Origin: Bilabrum cf. latius
Lineage: Eukaryota > Bigyra: Bicosoecida > Bigyra > Bicosoecida
DNA: 64,000 nt
Reading direction: 5' to 3'
NCBI GenBank assembly: GCA_965178125.1
Contig: CBCXTV010000006.1
Span: 1-64,000, forward strand
Positions 52,054-62,437 of the stretch are shown in pieces (the stretch's first letter is position 1; every line of letters starts with the position of its first letter). The translations under genes were made by a program, and so were the position numbers. The notes beneath the pieces are model-generated. The model ran no database searches. It worked only from the letters and a program-made list of their open reading frames with translations, and was not told the origin of the DNA.

Positions 52054-53100
52054 ATGATGTCTGAGGAGAAACCGTCCGAGAGCATTGCTGTTTCCTTGGG
52101 AGACGGCCGCAATCTTCGTGGGCGTCGAGGCGCCGGTGATATGGGAAACGAGGGCGGCATGTTGGCGCGCGAGGTCGACGCCCCGGCGGAGCACGCCGGC
52201 GCGGCGGCAAGCGTCGATGATTCGGGCGGCTCCCACATCGAGAGCGGCGGCGCGGAGGCGGCGTCCACGGGGATGCTCGGAGAGGAGAGCGGCAAGGCAG
52301 CGCCGAAGGAGGACGCCGAAGACGACGGCGGCAAGAAGACGGAGGAGGAGGATGCTCGCGGCGGTGGACGTGCTGTGGTGCCCGGAGGTAATGACGACGT
52401 ATGGACCGACGCAGCCGCTTGGAAGGCGGGTGGCGGCGTGGCAGAGGCATTGTCATCGCAGCGTGTGAATCTTGCGCACACTGCCGGGGCGGTCTCTGGC
52501 GCTGATAGCTGGGATCCATGGGAGCCCCCTGCGAAGTCGTCATGGGGGGAGACGTACGTGCCGCGGCACGTCGCGCCGGAGCCGGCGGAGGAGGCGACAT
52601 GGACTTGCAACGCGTGCCAGTGCTGCAAGCCCCGGTCGGCGTACTTCAAGAAGTGGAAGGACTGGATCCAACCAGTTTGCCGGGTGTGTTGCGACAAGTT
52701 CGACAACGCGACGCCGTGGTGGGTGTGGTGCAAGAACTGCAAAAACGAGTATCCGGCGTACCGATTTCCCCAGATCCGCCGGAAGAAGGAGAACCTGCGC
52801 TATTTCTTCCCTGAGGACTGGTGCGCGAAGTGCCTGGTTGCGCGTGGCTGGAGTCTCCATGATGTCCGTTCCTCTGCGGGTGAAGCGAAGCGTTGGGTGC
52901 CAAAAGCTGGCGCGAATACCGGTGACGGCGACAACGACGCTCGTGCTCCCGCACGCGACGAGCCTCCTGCAGGAGGCGCCGCCTCCTGCAGCAACGCCGT
53001 GCGTCAGAGTCCTTCGCGTGACGAGGCCTTGGATGACATCAAGCGGGCCATGGAGCTTCTCCAGAATGCGGAAAGGTTCCTCCTCACGATGCCAGCGTGA
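52054..53100 (+). CDS. gene A, Cys-rich CxxC protein, intact copy
   Basis: The only complete, uninterrupted gene A in the window: 348 aa from ATG 52054 (a second ATG is the next codon). Residues 1-60 are polar; 60-110 are acidic/Gly-rich with GGKKTEEEDARGG; 115-175 are Trp-rich. The Cys core is C185-C188, C209-C212, C226-C229, C257-C260, plus extra Cys at 190, 191 and 213. A basic RRKK segment lies at 242-245 and a C-terminal helix at 324-345. Compared with 1-815 it has Leu to Pro and Gln to His changes near residues 170-172. Its start context (GCATTCTCCGAGTCTC upstream) is duplicated in the mosaic zone. Confidence 0.75.
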   Translation: MMSEEKPSESIAVSLGDGRNLRGRRGAGDMGNEGGMLAREVDAPAEHAGAAASVDDSGGSHIESGGAEAASTGMLGEESGKAAPKEDAEDDGGKKTEEEDARGGGRAVVPGGNDDVWTDAAAWKAGGGVAEALSSQRVNLAHTAGAVSGADSWDPWEPPAKSSWGETYVPRHVAPEPAEEATWTCNACQCCKPRSAYFKKWKDWIQPVCRVCCDKFDNATPWWVWCKNCKNEYPAYRFPQIRRKKENLRYFFPEDWCAKCLVARGWSLHDVRSSAGEAKRWVPKAGANTGDGDNDARAPARDEPPAGGAASCSNAVRQSPSRDEALDDIKRAMELLQNAERFLLTMPA

Positions 53101-53301
53101 CGCGGGAGCTTCCCGAATGGGTCCGTCGTACTGTGAGGGCGCTCCGGAAGGAAGAGCGCGAGTGAGTCATCCTTGCGCCGAGGTGAGCGCGACGTCGGAG
53201 GAGCACGGTCGTTTGATTGGGAACGATATGGTCGGCAGCGTGTGAAAATCCGAGTTTCTCGTGCAGGATTGGGCAGCTCTCTAGATATCTTGCCCGGGAA
53301 G

Positions 53302-54202
53302 GGTGTGATGCGGTGGGAGCGCTTCCGCCTCACGTGGCAGACGTCCACACTTCCTGGTTCCCCGGCAGGCTGTTTGGCGAGACGGAGTGGCAAAGCATCC
53401 GCCTGCTCATTCCTACTTTGTTACCTCGATTGTGAGCTCGGAGCTTGGGGCGGAGGATTCTGCGGGCAGCTCATGTGTGCCTAGAGTGTCATCCCGCGAC
53501 CCTCTGACTTCTGTCCGTGGCTTTACCTCTTCGCGCAGGAAGATTCCTCATGAGGCAAGCCCGGTCCGAACTCGCGTGGGATGCCGTGCGCTGGTGCGGC
53601 TTCCACTCATCCCCGGGGTGGGGAGCGCTGGGTAAAGGATCGTCTGTCCCTGCAAGTTTCGATTCGGCGAGGTGCGGCAGCATGACGCGGACCGAGGTGA
53701 AGTCCTTTGTCCGCGATAGGTCGCCGCGTCGCGCGGTGGCGACCCCACAGCGCCCAAATCCCATTCCAGAGAGGGGGTGTGATGCAGTGGGAGCCCTTCC
53801 GCCTCACGTGACAGACGTTCACACTTCCTGGTTCCCATAAGGTCTTCAGCACAGCGCATGCGAGGCAGGCTGTTCGGCGAGACGTAGTGGCATCGCCCCC
53901 GCCTGCTCATTCCTACTTTGTTACCTCGATTGTCAGCTTGGGGCTCGGGGGCGGCGGATTCAGCGGGCAGCTCATGTATGCTGGAGTGTCATCCCGCGAC
54001 CTCTGACTTCTGTCCGTGGCTTTACCTCTTCGCGCAGGAAGATTCCTCATGAGGCAAGCCCGGTGCGAACTCCTGTGGGATGCCGTGCGCTGGTTCGGAT
54101 TCCACTCATGCCCGATGTGGGGAGCGCTAGGGTAAAGGATCGTCTGTCCCTGCAAGTTTCGATTCGGCTCGAGTCAATGTGAGGAAGGAGAGGTGCGGCA
54201 GC
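53302..54202. repeat. duplicated gene P 5' region, unit 3 copy
   Basis: Same two-copy structure as 1017-2000. No intact gene precedes ATG 54203. Confidence 0.8.
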
Positions 54203-54727
54203 ATGACGCGGAACGAGGTGACGTCCTTTGTCCGCGATAGGTCGCCGCGTCGCGCGGTGGCGACCCCGCAGCGCCCAAACCCCGCCCCGCCAGCGAGTCC
54301 TCACTCGACAGCGGTGTCGAACCTGCAGCAGCGCTTCGAGAACATGCAGCAGCGTGCGGAAAGCTTGAGCGCTCAGCTGGAGTACGCCCAAAGTGTGATC
54401 AGGCTGCTCTCAGGCCTGTTGCGCGATGAGGCTCCTCGGTTCCATGCAGACTTTGATCCCGTGATTCGGCGTGCGATGTCTGGCGCAAGCGGCTCCGTTG
54501 CGGGTAGGTCTTTCCGTCTTGTGGACGGAGGCGTCATCCACGGACCTGACACAGCAGTCGCTGCTCCTCCGCGTCGTCTCATCGTTGAGGTGCGTACGGA
54601 CTGGGAGATGACCGAGACTGCCTCAACTGTGCTGGATTCCTCAGGATCAGACGACATGGGTTCCGAGGACTCGCCGCCGCCGACCGTCGTCCTCCCCAGC
54701 GGCGCGGCGGGCGCCGGCGGTGCCTAG
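54203..54727 (+). CDS. gene P, unit 3 copy
   Basis: Translation identical to the other copies. Confidence 0.5.
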   Translation: MTRNEVTSFVRDRSPRRAVATPQRPNPAPPASPHSTAVSNLQQRFENMQQRAESLSAQLEYAQSVIRLLSGLLRDEAPRFHADFDPVIRRAMSGASGSVAGRSFRLVDGGVIHGPDTAVAAPPRRLIVEVRTDWEMTETASTVLDSSGSDDMGSEDSPPPTVVLPSGAAGAGGA

Positions 54728-55298
54728 TCCTCGGCAGCTCCTGCATCGGAGCCTCCTGTCGAGATTCGATCGCGCAACGTCGTTCCTTACATTGCTTGCC
54801 GTCGCATGTGCCGGGCGGTGGTGGGTGTGCGTGTTCGCCGAAAGTTCCCGGCCTCGTCTTCCTCAGGAGAGCTCCTCGACCCGAAATTGGCAGCTCAGCG
54901 CTGCCGTGGCCGATACAGTACCCGTGCACGGCCAGTTGGCAGCTACGCGCTGCCGTTGCCAATGTCGTCCGCACGAGAGCAGAGTGGCAGCTCAGCGCAG
55001 GCGAGAAACCGCGCTCGCAATGCTGCGCGGTGTATTCAATGCTGTGCACGTGTCTATCCCTCTCCCTGGTTTTGTGTCGCTTGCGCCAGTGTGACCGCAG
55101 CAGAGCGCGTGCTTCCCGCGCGTCTTCAGCTTTGAGCACTCCTCCAGCGACAGGAAGGCATTCGCTTGCTCTCGCTCCCCGCCTGCGTCCTATCCCTCCC
55201 GGGTATCTTCAGAGGCCACAGGCAGTGCGAAGCTTGGCAGCGGGTCCGTCCGCGTCGTTTCGGCTGTGAGCGATCTTCTGCCCGGTTCCTCACGCGTC

Positions 55299-56903
55299 AT
55301 GATGTCCTCTGCTTCGGTGCCGGATCAGCTCGCACGGATCAGTAAGGAGCTGAAGTGTCTCAGAGACGCGAGACAACGGGCGCGCAATGGGCTGCGCCAT
55401 CCGTGGTTGCGCGCCATGGAGGCACAGGTCGCTGAGGTTATTCGTCATCACCCCGGAGGTGGCGAGGCAGCTCTTCGAACCTATGTCTCTCGTCAGTTGC
55501 AGAGTCGACAGGTTTCCACGCGGACGGCTTCGCAGGAGGAGTTTCAAAGGCAGGTCGATGAGGAGGTCGCGCTCACCATGAGGCGCCCAGTTGAGGCGTG
55601 GCAGCGAAATCCTCTTCGCTCATGTCATCGAGAGTCCGTGGCACGCGCGGAGACCTTTCTCGCCGAGGCTTCTGTCGTTGCTTGGATCGACCATGTGAAC
55701 GAGCAGCGTGGGTGTGCTCCAACTGGGAGCATGGTTTTCGCCATGCTTGCGAGGATGGGCGTTCGCGCGGGGAAGGACTCGGCTCGACGGCAGTGGCTCC
55801 TGCGCTTCCGTCGTCGTTGGCGGCTTCGGCATGGCCGATTGAAGAAGCAGCCCCCGGTAACACTCGATTACGTCAGACTCGCGTGTCGTGTCTTCTATCA
55901 GTGGATTGAATTCGCAGAAGCGCGAGTGCCCCGCAACCGCCGCCTCGTCTTTGTGAACTTCGATGAGTCCAGCGTGCCCTTTGCCTTTCCGGGAATGCGC
56001 GGGTACATCGCACCGAGGTCAGGAACGGAGCCCGCTTCGCTTGGTTCGCGCACGGAGCGCCTCGCCTCGAATAGCAATCGAGGATCGTACACCTTTCTGG
56101 GTTTCATTAGCGACTGCCCGGAAATCCAGCGACGACTCCCGCGTATACTCATCGGGAAGCACACGCGGCTGAGCAAGCGCTTGATGCGTGGGGCGTCGAA
56201 CCAAATGGTGGACGGAATGGAAGTCTGGGCCCGAGAGAGCTCGTGGGTGACGCAGTCCCTCATGTTCGACATTCTGCGTCGGCTTTTCGCTTCTTGGATG
56301 GACATTCAGCATGAGATCTATCCAATAGTGATACTTGACTGCGCGCCCCAACACATTTCCACTGAGATTGTGAACTTCGCACACGGCCTTGGCATGGATC
56401 TCGTGTTTATTCCTGGTCGACTCACCTTCTTGCTTCAGCCGTTGGACGTTCTCGTCTTTCAGCTTCTTAAGCGCGACCTTCGGGAGACGTGGATGCAGGA
56501 GCGCTCGCGTCATGAAGCGGGTCATGTCGATGTCTCTTGCCATCTCAGGGTTGTCGCTGAGTGCACGAAGAGAGTGCTCTCGTCTGGCTCGTGGCAAGGC
56601 GCTTTCGATATGACAGGCATTACCAGCGGCAGGCGCCGCTTGCATTCGACCCTACGGCGCTTGTTTGAGTGTGACATGGAGGACATCTCCAGCGATGCTC
56701 CGTCTGTCGACCAGCTCCGCTTCATCAGCAGTCCGCAGCAGCCTCTCCCGCACGATGCGCTCATCAACAGGGCCCCAGTCGCGTCCGGACACGGGGTCGA
56801 CGGAGGCGTCCACGGTGGTAACGCTCGCCGCGTGCCTCGTGGCCGCAGACTAAACGGATGGACCCCCCGCGATCGCGCTCACCCCTCGGCGGCCATGCCG
56901 TGA
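55299..56903 (+). CDS. DDE pogo-like protein, unit 3 copy
   Basis: Translation identical to 3014-4618. One base change was noticed upstream in the spacer (55076, C to G). Confidence 0.8.
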   Translation: MMSSASVPDQLARISKELKCLRDARQRARNGLRHPWLRAMEAQVAEVIRHHPGGGEAALRTYVSRQLQSRQVSTRTASQEEFQRQVDEEVALTMRRPVEAWQRNPLRSCHRESVARAETFLAEASVVAWIDHVNEQRGCAPTGSMVFAMLARMGVRAGKDSARRQWLLRFRRRWRLRHGRLKKQPPVTLDYVRLACRVFYQWIEFAEARVPRNRRLVFVNFDESSVPFAFPGMRGYIAPRSGTEPASLGSRTERLASNSNRGSYTFLGFISDCPEIQRRLPRILIGKHTRLSKRLMRGASNQMVDGMEVWARESSWVTQSLMFDILRRLFASWMDIQHEIYPIVILDCAPQHISTEIVNFAHGLGMDLVFIPGRLTFLLQPLDVLVFQLLKRDLRETWMQERSRHEAGHVDVSCHLRVVAECTKRVLSSGSWQGAFDMTGITSGRRRLHSTLRRLFECDMEDISSDAPSVDQLRFISSPQQPLPHDALINRAPVASGHGVDGGVHGGNARRVPRGRRLNGWTPRDRAHPSAAMP

Positions 56904-57922
56904 CCTCGACCACGACCATGTCAGGGGCGAACGCGACTTCGTCAACCTCGAGCACGACCATCCCAGCGGCGAACGCGGCTTCCTCGATGGGATCCCTGAC
57001 CCCGACGAAGCTTCCCCGACCTCGGCCACGTGAACCTGCAGGCGCATTCTTGCCCGATGTGCCCGCGCAGGTGGCGGCCTGCACGGCGTGGGCGCCACCG
57101 TTTCGTCGACCAGACAGCTCAGCCACTCCGGCGACGCGCGAGGCGGCAACGTCCACGTGCATCAATCCGTGGACCGCTCTCTCCTGGTATCCGACACCAC
57201 CGCAGCCGACGGACCCCCCTTCCGACAGGCCTCGCGAGGTACCGAACCCGAGCTCCCGGCAGCAGCGCAGGCGTCATGCTTGGGGCGGCACGTGGGTGTT
57301 CGACGACGCCATTACGCTCAGCGATTGCGGGTCGAGGGTGCAGATCGACGCGCCGCAGTCGAAGCTCTTGGCGATGGTCGTGCCCCGGAAGTCGGGCCAG
57401 TGGATTCCTCGTAGGCTGCGCTCGCGTACGATCTGGTATTTGGCTGGGGAGCAGTCGGCCGTGATCACCAACCTCAAGTGCCAGGCCTGCAGTCGGGTCA
57501 AGCAGGCGGACAGCTTCAACCCGAAGAGCTTGCGTCGGGCTCAGTACTCGTTGCTGCATTCCCTGTGGCCCGGCTACATACGACGTACCGAGCGGTCTAT
57601 TTGGTGCACGCAGTGTGCGGTGGAGGACCAGTTGATGCAGGGCAACTTTCCGGACGGCTACTGTTTCCGGATCCGCGCCACACTCGAAATTTGCCATCAA
57701 GATCGCGTCGCGGCCAGGCTGTTTGCAGTGCACGACAGTAACGCTCTCTTCGAGCAGATCCCGCTGAGCTCCCATGCGGCCATGGACGTGGCGGAGCAGT
57801 TGCGTCGATACTGGCAGGATGCCGTGTCCTCAGACGGCCAGAGCAACATCTTCCACAGCGACCACGTTTCGACAGACGACGACTCTGAGTTCGCACCGGG
57901 CGGACCGGAGAGCGTGCCGTGA
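56858..57922 (+). CDS. gene B, unit 3 copy
   Basis: Translation identical to 4573-5637, with the same overlap with the DDE gene. Confidence 0.65.
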   Translation: MDPPRSRSPLGGHAVTSTTTMSGANATSSTSSTTIPAANAASSMGSLTPTKLPRPRPREPAGAFLPDVPAQVAACTAWAPPFRRPDSSATPATREAATSTCINPWTALSWYPTPPQPTDPPSDRPREVPNPSSRQQRRRHAWGGTWVFDDAITLSDCGSRVQIDAPQSKLLAMVVPRKSGQWIPRRLRSRTIWYLAGEQSAVITNLKCQACSRVKQADSFNPKSLRRAQYSLLHSLWPGYIRRTERSIWCTQCAVEDQLMQGNFPDGYCFRIRATLEICHQDRVAARLFAVHDSNALFEQIPLSSHAAMDVAEQLRRYWQDAVSSDGQSNIFHSDHVSTDDDSEFAPGGPESVP

Positions 57923-58126
57923 GGGACCGCAGCGACAGTATCGTCGCTTAGGTGAGGAGCGGGTGCCAATGCTCTTTTGAAAATGGTGCGTCGTACGTAC
58001 GGCAGGAGCCGTCGGTGGGAGCGGGGCGGATCCTGCGGGAAGTCGTGGAGACTGAGGGCAGAGACTCTCGGGTCGGTCAGGGTCTCATGTAACGTGCTGT
58101 TCACCGCAGAGGTATGTGCGGATCTT

Positions 58127-58375
58127 GGTGGATCTCTCGAGGACATGGGTGGCATACCGTTGTGCATCCGTTCCCCGGGGGGGGCGGTCGCAGAAGAGTG
58201 CACACGAAAACAAGAGGAAAGGAGACCAACCCCCCAAACCCACGTAGTGCGATCCTGGGGGGTACCCTATAAGGTACTAAGAATCCTTCTCCCGAAAATC
58301 GCACTACCTCGGGCCACAACGTCTTGGTGGATTCCTCGAGGACATGGGTGGCATACCGTTGTGCATCCGTTCCCC
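58127..58375. repeat. direct repeats and hairpin element 1, unit 3 copy
   Basis: Hairpin at 58244-58307, flanked by 50-bp repeats at 58127 and 58326. In this unit the end of the right repeat has become CCGTTCCCC like the left, and the base before the left repeat now reads CTTGGTGG like the right. The two arms appear to have exchanged sequence. Confidence 0.8.
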
Positions 58376-58794
58376 GTCGCTCCCTAACGTCTTCAGTGGC
58401 AGGTTCGGAAAAGACACCTCCGTAGGCACGCGACAAGTCCCGGTGAAGCGGGCTCGCACCGCGCTGGGCGGGAGATCGTGAGCGCTTAGAGGACCGGAGC
58501 TCTCGGGCGGGTGCGTGTCTCGACAAACTCCCTCTTGACCACGGGCGGGGAACGTGTAGGGCGGAAGCTAAAGACACCGTAAGTAGCGGAGGGCTAACAT
58601 TCCGTCCTTCGGTGAGAGCCAAAAGTTCGAGTCTGCGAGAGACTATTATACGAAGTTCTCCCCTCCTCATACGTGCGCATAGCCTCCTCACGCGGTAGCG
58701 CGAGCGCGGGACCCGGACCTGTCCCTGATGGGCGTGAATCTGAACCCGGCGTACTCTCCTAGTCTGTCACTTCCACGACCTTGTTGTCGCGGAA

Positions 58795-58906
58795 CCACTT
58801 GCACGGAGAGGAACCTGTCGTTCAAGCGGGTGCAGCCGGACGCGCAGGTGTAGTGCATCGCCTTGCATATGTGCACGGCCAAGTAGATGCCGGAACCGTA
58901 GAGGTA
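58795..58906 (-). pseudogene. PARP-like fragment, unit 3 copy
   Basis: Same antisense relic, with one substitution near its 3' end (58804). It is the last part of the unit before the rearranged zone. Confidence 0.4.
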
Positions 58907-59070
58907 TCACACTTCCCGCGGAGCTTGGGTGGGTCTTTCGCTGCTGTCGTCTGCTCCAGAAGGTTTGCGCCAAAAACCGGAAAACTTCTAAGACAGAGGT
59001 GGGATGCCAGGAGCTCACGGTCCTGCCGGATTGGGGAGGTCCATGCCCACGCGAGCCGGGTACGCGTCCG

Positions 59071-59700
59071 AATCCCACGCGAGCCGTTCCCCACGGCGCA
59101 CCGATAAGTGTCGGGACGCCGAGAGCAGGCACGCTGACGGCGCCAAGGACGCTCGTGGTCCGGCACGTGAGGAGCCTCTTGCGAAGCGCCGCGTCTCTGT
59201 TGAACACACAAATGACTCTGAGCTCCACCGTAACGTAACGTGCCATCACCACTCTCGATCTCGGAAAGGGCGGGAGTGCGCTCTTGCATTCGGAATGGGC
59301 GGGGATAGAGCCAGTCCAGCATGTGTGGGCGTGAAGCCGGAGGAGTTGCTCTTCCTGGGAGCATGTGCGAGATTCCTTCTCCGCGGATCCTCTTTCGGCT
59401 TCGGCAGTCAGCAGCGCACTCTGTGGGAACGGCATTCTCCGTCGCCAACGCCGTGCATGAGAGCGCCTGCCGACAAAGTTTACGCCAAAAACCGCAAAAC
59501 ATGTGGGACAGAGGTGGGATGCCTGGGGCTCGCGGTTATGACACATTAGGAAGGTCCATGCCCATGTCACCGCCACCATGGCGACACGCGCCCAGACCTT
59601 GGAGGGTTTTTCAGTGGTGTCGCCTGCCGGGGAGGGTTTACGCGGAAAACCGGAGAACTTGTGCGTTTCGCGTTCCCGAAGCCCGCCATTACTCCGGGAG
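59071..59700. repeat. unit 3-specific insertion made of unit-derived pieces
   Basis: Replaces a short stretch of units 1/2 and adds about 531 bp. Recognisable pieces: 59071-59109 matches 61029-61066 (CCACGCGAGCCGTTCCCCAC); 59215-59253 matches 25224-25266; 59253-59440 matches 25746-25890 with substitutions; 59477-59565 is a diverged copy of 58967-59050. No gene is seen; long frames on either strand run through unrelated pieces. Confidence 0.8.
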
Positions 59701-59818
59701 GGAGCCTGCCAACGAGGTGGTGCTTGGCGAAATGTGGTGGGTGGCGAAGATGTGGTACTTCGCCGTGCCTTTCTCTATGACGGCCAAGCGTGCACTCGCC
59801 ATCGCGCTCGGACGCCAC

Positions 59819-59968
59819 AGGAAGAGATCCCAGCACGCAGCTCCGCCGCCTCATCCAGGAGTAAGGCGAAGTCGAATCGTGAATAGCGCTTCGCACCTTC
59901 ACAGAGCCGAGGATCACAGATAGGCCCCGCCTCACAGAACCCAGCGCCATAGGGCAGAGCGTGAAGTA
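59819..59968 (+). pseudogene. gene H relic, unit 3 copy
   Basis: Same relic as 7003-7152 at near identity, showing that units re-align after the insertion. Confidence 0.75.
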
Positions 59969-60376
59969 CCTGGCCGCTTGGCTTGGCCGGACCCCCGCCC
60001 GCCCTCCGCCGGCAGCTCCTCCCGTCCGTCCCTATGGAGGCAGATCCGCGTACCCATGCTGCGGCGGGATCCTGACACAATCCGTTCCTCTTAGTGTGTG
60101 GCCGTGGGGCATGAGTAGAGCAGCATCGGGCCCTCACCAGCCGTGGAACGGAAGCAGCTCTCCGTGCGGCAGCTGTGCGATGCACAGACCTTTTCCCAAA
60201 GATACGGATCCATTTTGCCGTCTTCCCGCGCATACTGCATCGCTCTGCAAAACTGCATTGCGCAGTGGATCCCGGAGCGTCGACTGCCAATAGCAGGCGG
60301 CCTCGCAAGGCCTTCATGGACGCAGGATTTGGGCTTCTTCATCGTAAATTTGGGGTCTGCTCAGCGCGCGAAAATT

Positions 60377-60425
60377 CCAACGCTTCAAAATGGATCCGGA
60401 CGTCGCGAGAAGGGAACTCGTTGCT
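60377..60425 (+). pseudogene. Rep fragment remnant after deletion
   Basis: Only the last ~45 bp of the Rep relic remain (NASKWIRT shadow; KMDPDVARRELVA in the native frame). About 294 bp present in units 1 and 2 are missing, with the join at a short AATT/TTC microhomology. Confidence 0.8.
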
Positions 60426-61542
60426 TGCTCACCTGTGCGGAGGGGTTGGATGCCCGATGTGCAAAAGAGAGGATATTGTCCGTCGGCGTTCTCTCTTCAC
60501 CTTGTGCGGAAGGGTTGGGTGCCTGATTTCAGACAGAGAAGGTCTCGTCCGTCGGGAGCGCTTAGGAATACTTCCGGATGGGGCGTCCAGACGCGGTCCA
60601 GGACCTCCAGCTCGTCGGGGTCAATGTCGCCCGCGCCGTCCGTGCCTTTGACGCCCTCTGGATCGATGATGCCCACGATCTTTGTCATCTCGGACGACAC
60701 ACGTCCCAGCTGCTCTTTGGTAGTGCATTACCTCATTGACCCCGAAGCGTTGAATATTTAATGAAGACCCTTCGGAAGCTGACGAAGTTTGTCAGCTTGT
60801 CGGAGCGCAGCCTGGGTCCTTGTCAACAAACATGGAGGGTTTCGGGGGCGGATTTCCAGCGTTCCGCCTTGATTTCGAGTGCACCTCGAGGTCGGGATCG
60901 AAGCGGGGCGGGCGGTTCGTCATCCTCTGTGATACGCTTAGGAGGCGCCGACTTGATGCCCACCTTGTCCCCCAATCACTCCAGACGTAACTGGGGAACT
61001 CTTCCCGTCGTGGGCCGGGTACGCCTCCGAATCCCACGCGAGCCGTTCCCCACGGCGCACCGATAAGCGCCGCTGCAAGCGTACCAAGAGGGGCGTACCA
61101 AGAGGTGCTTCCTTCGCTCGGCAGTGTGGCACTTCAAGCAGTAGAATGTGCCACTCCCAGCACGTAGGTGGAGTTTGCGAGCTGCCGGCCGACATGCTCG
61201 TGTGGTGACCTCCGGCGCACCGATAAGTGCCGCTGCAAGCGCACCAATACTACTTCGCTTGGGAGCGTGGCACTTTAAGCAATGCAGTGCGCCGGTTTTC
61301 GTGCACGCCCAGTCGCGCGGACGCCGCAGGTGGCTTGGCCGTAGGATAGAATTAGTGGCGGGTCGGTTTTGCATGTCTTCCCTCTCCTCTTGATATGGTA
61401 CAGAAAGGCAAGAGCCTGACGATGCAGACGGAACTCCTGGATTTCACCGCCACATTCCTAGTCAAGACAGCCCTCGACTAAACAGACGCCGAGTTATCTT
61501 GAGCAGCATCCCACGACGCAGTGATGTGGACGGCAAGGGTGA
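60426..61542. other. region with antisense fragments, unit 3 version
   Basis: Equivalent of 7906-8885 but with more substitutions and about 134 bp added between 61081 and 61240. This duplicates a GCACCGATAAGTGCCGCTGC stretch and adds a second antisense CLKCH-containing piece. No intact gene. Confidence 0.5.
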
Positions 61543-62437
61543 TGCCATGCTTTCCGGGCCTCCCATGTGACCGCTTTTTGCGTACCGAAACACTTTCCGA
61601 GGTCGACGCCCCGGCGGAGCACGCCGGCGCGGCGGCAAGCGTCGATGTTGCGGGCGGCCCAGCCATGAGGTACATGATCAAGTACGCGGAAAGCACGCAG
61701 AGCGTCGTCAATCCGTTCGTGAGCCGCGAGTTCCAAAAGGTCTTCGAGCACATCCCCCCGGAAAGCACGCAGAGCATCGTCAATCCGTTCGTGAGCCGCG
61801 AGTTCCAAAAGGTCTTCGAGCACATCCCCCCGGAAAGCACGCAGAGCATCGTCAATCCGTTCGTGAGCCGCGAGTTCCAAAAGGTCTTCGAGCACATCCC
61901 CCGGATGATGTCGAGCATGCGGACGCCCTGCTCCGGATGATGTCGGCCATGCGGACGCTCTTCCCAGACCTTGCGCGGCAGCGGGACGAAAATGGAGCTC
62001 TCCCTGCACCGCAAGCACGCCGGAAACCTGGTGCACTTCCACGTATGCATGACGGACTCCGAGAGGTCGCATCGTTGTCGCGTGGCGGAGGATTTCATTT
62101 GGGCCGGCAGCAGGCCGAATGTCGTGTACGGCTTTTAGGTACCGAACCCGAGCTCCCGGCAGCAGCGCAGGCGGCATGCTTGGGGCGGCACGTGGATCTT
62201 CGACGACGCCATTACGCTCAGCGATTGCGGGTCGAGGGTGCAGATCGACGCGCCGCAGTCGAAGCTCTTGGCGATGGTCGTGCCCCGGAAGTCGGGCCAG
62301 TGGATTCCTCATAGGCTGCGCTCGCGTACGATCTGGTATTTGGGTGGGGAGCAGTCGGCCGTGATCACCAACCTCAAGTGCCAGGCCTGCAGTCGGGTCA
62401 AGCAGGCGGGAACGGCATTCTCCGAGTCTCTTTGCCG
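61543..62437 (+). pseudogene. mosaic block I plus gene B piece, unit 3 version
   Basis: Follows the unit 1 order 8886-9779: dispersed repeat, gene A linker, GT piece with three full 72-bp repeats (61689, 61761, 61833), Rep HUH piece, then gene B piece. Here the second repeat is a full 72 bp, so the frame 61521-61940 stays open through all three repeats; in units 1/2 a base is missing. Confidence 0.85.

Larger units (their letters stand above)
26141..52285. repeat. 26.1-kb tandem unit, copy 2
   Basis: Second complete copy, collinear with copy 1 throughout, including the mosaic zone and satellite island. Substitutions include 18755 vs 44899 (A to T, His to Leu in the GT tail), 19733 vs 45877 (Arg to His in H), 20779 vs 46923 (hairpin loop) and 22401 vs 48545 (silent in Rep). 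Almost all copy 1/2 differences I noticed lie after about 18.7 kb of the unit. Confidence 0.97.

Noticed and set aside
51423-52742. 439-codon minus-strand open frame opposite gene A
   Set aside because: Pro/Ala/Ser/Arg low-complexity antisense of the GC-rich gene A 5' part; the plus strand has the conserved CxxC protein.
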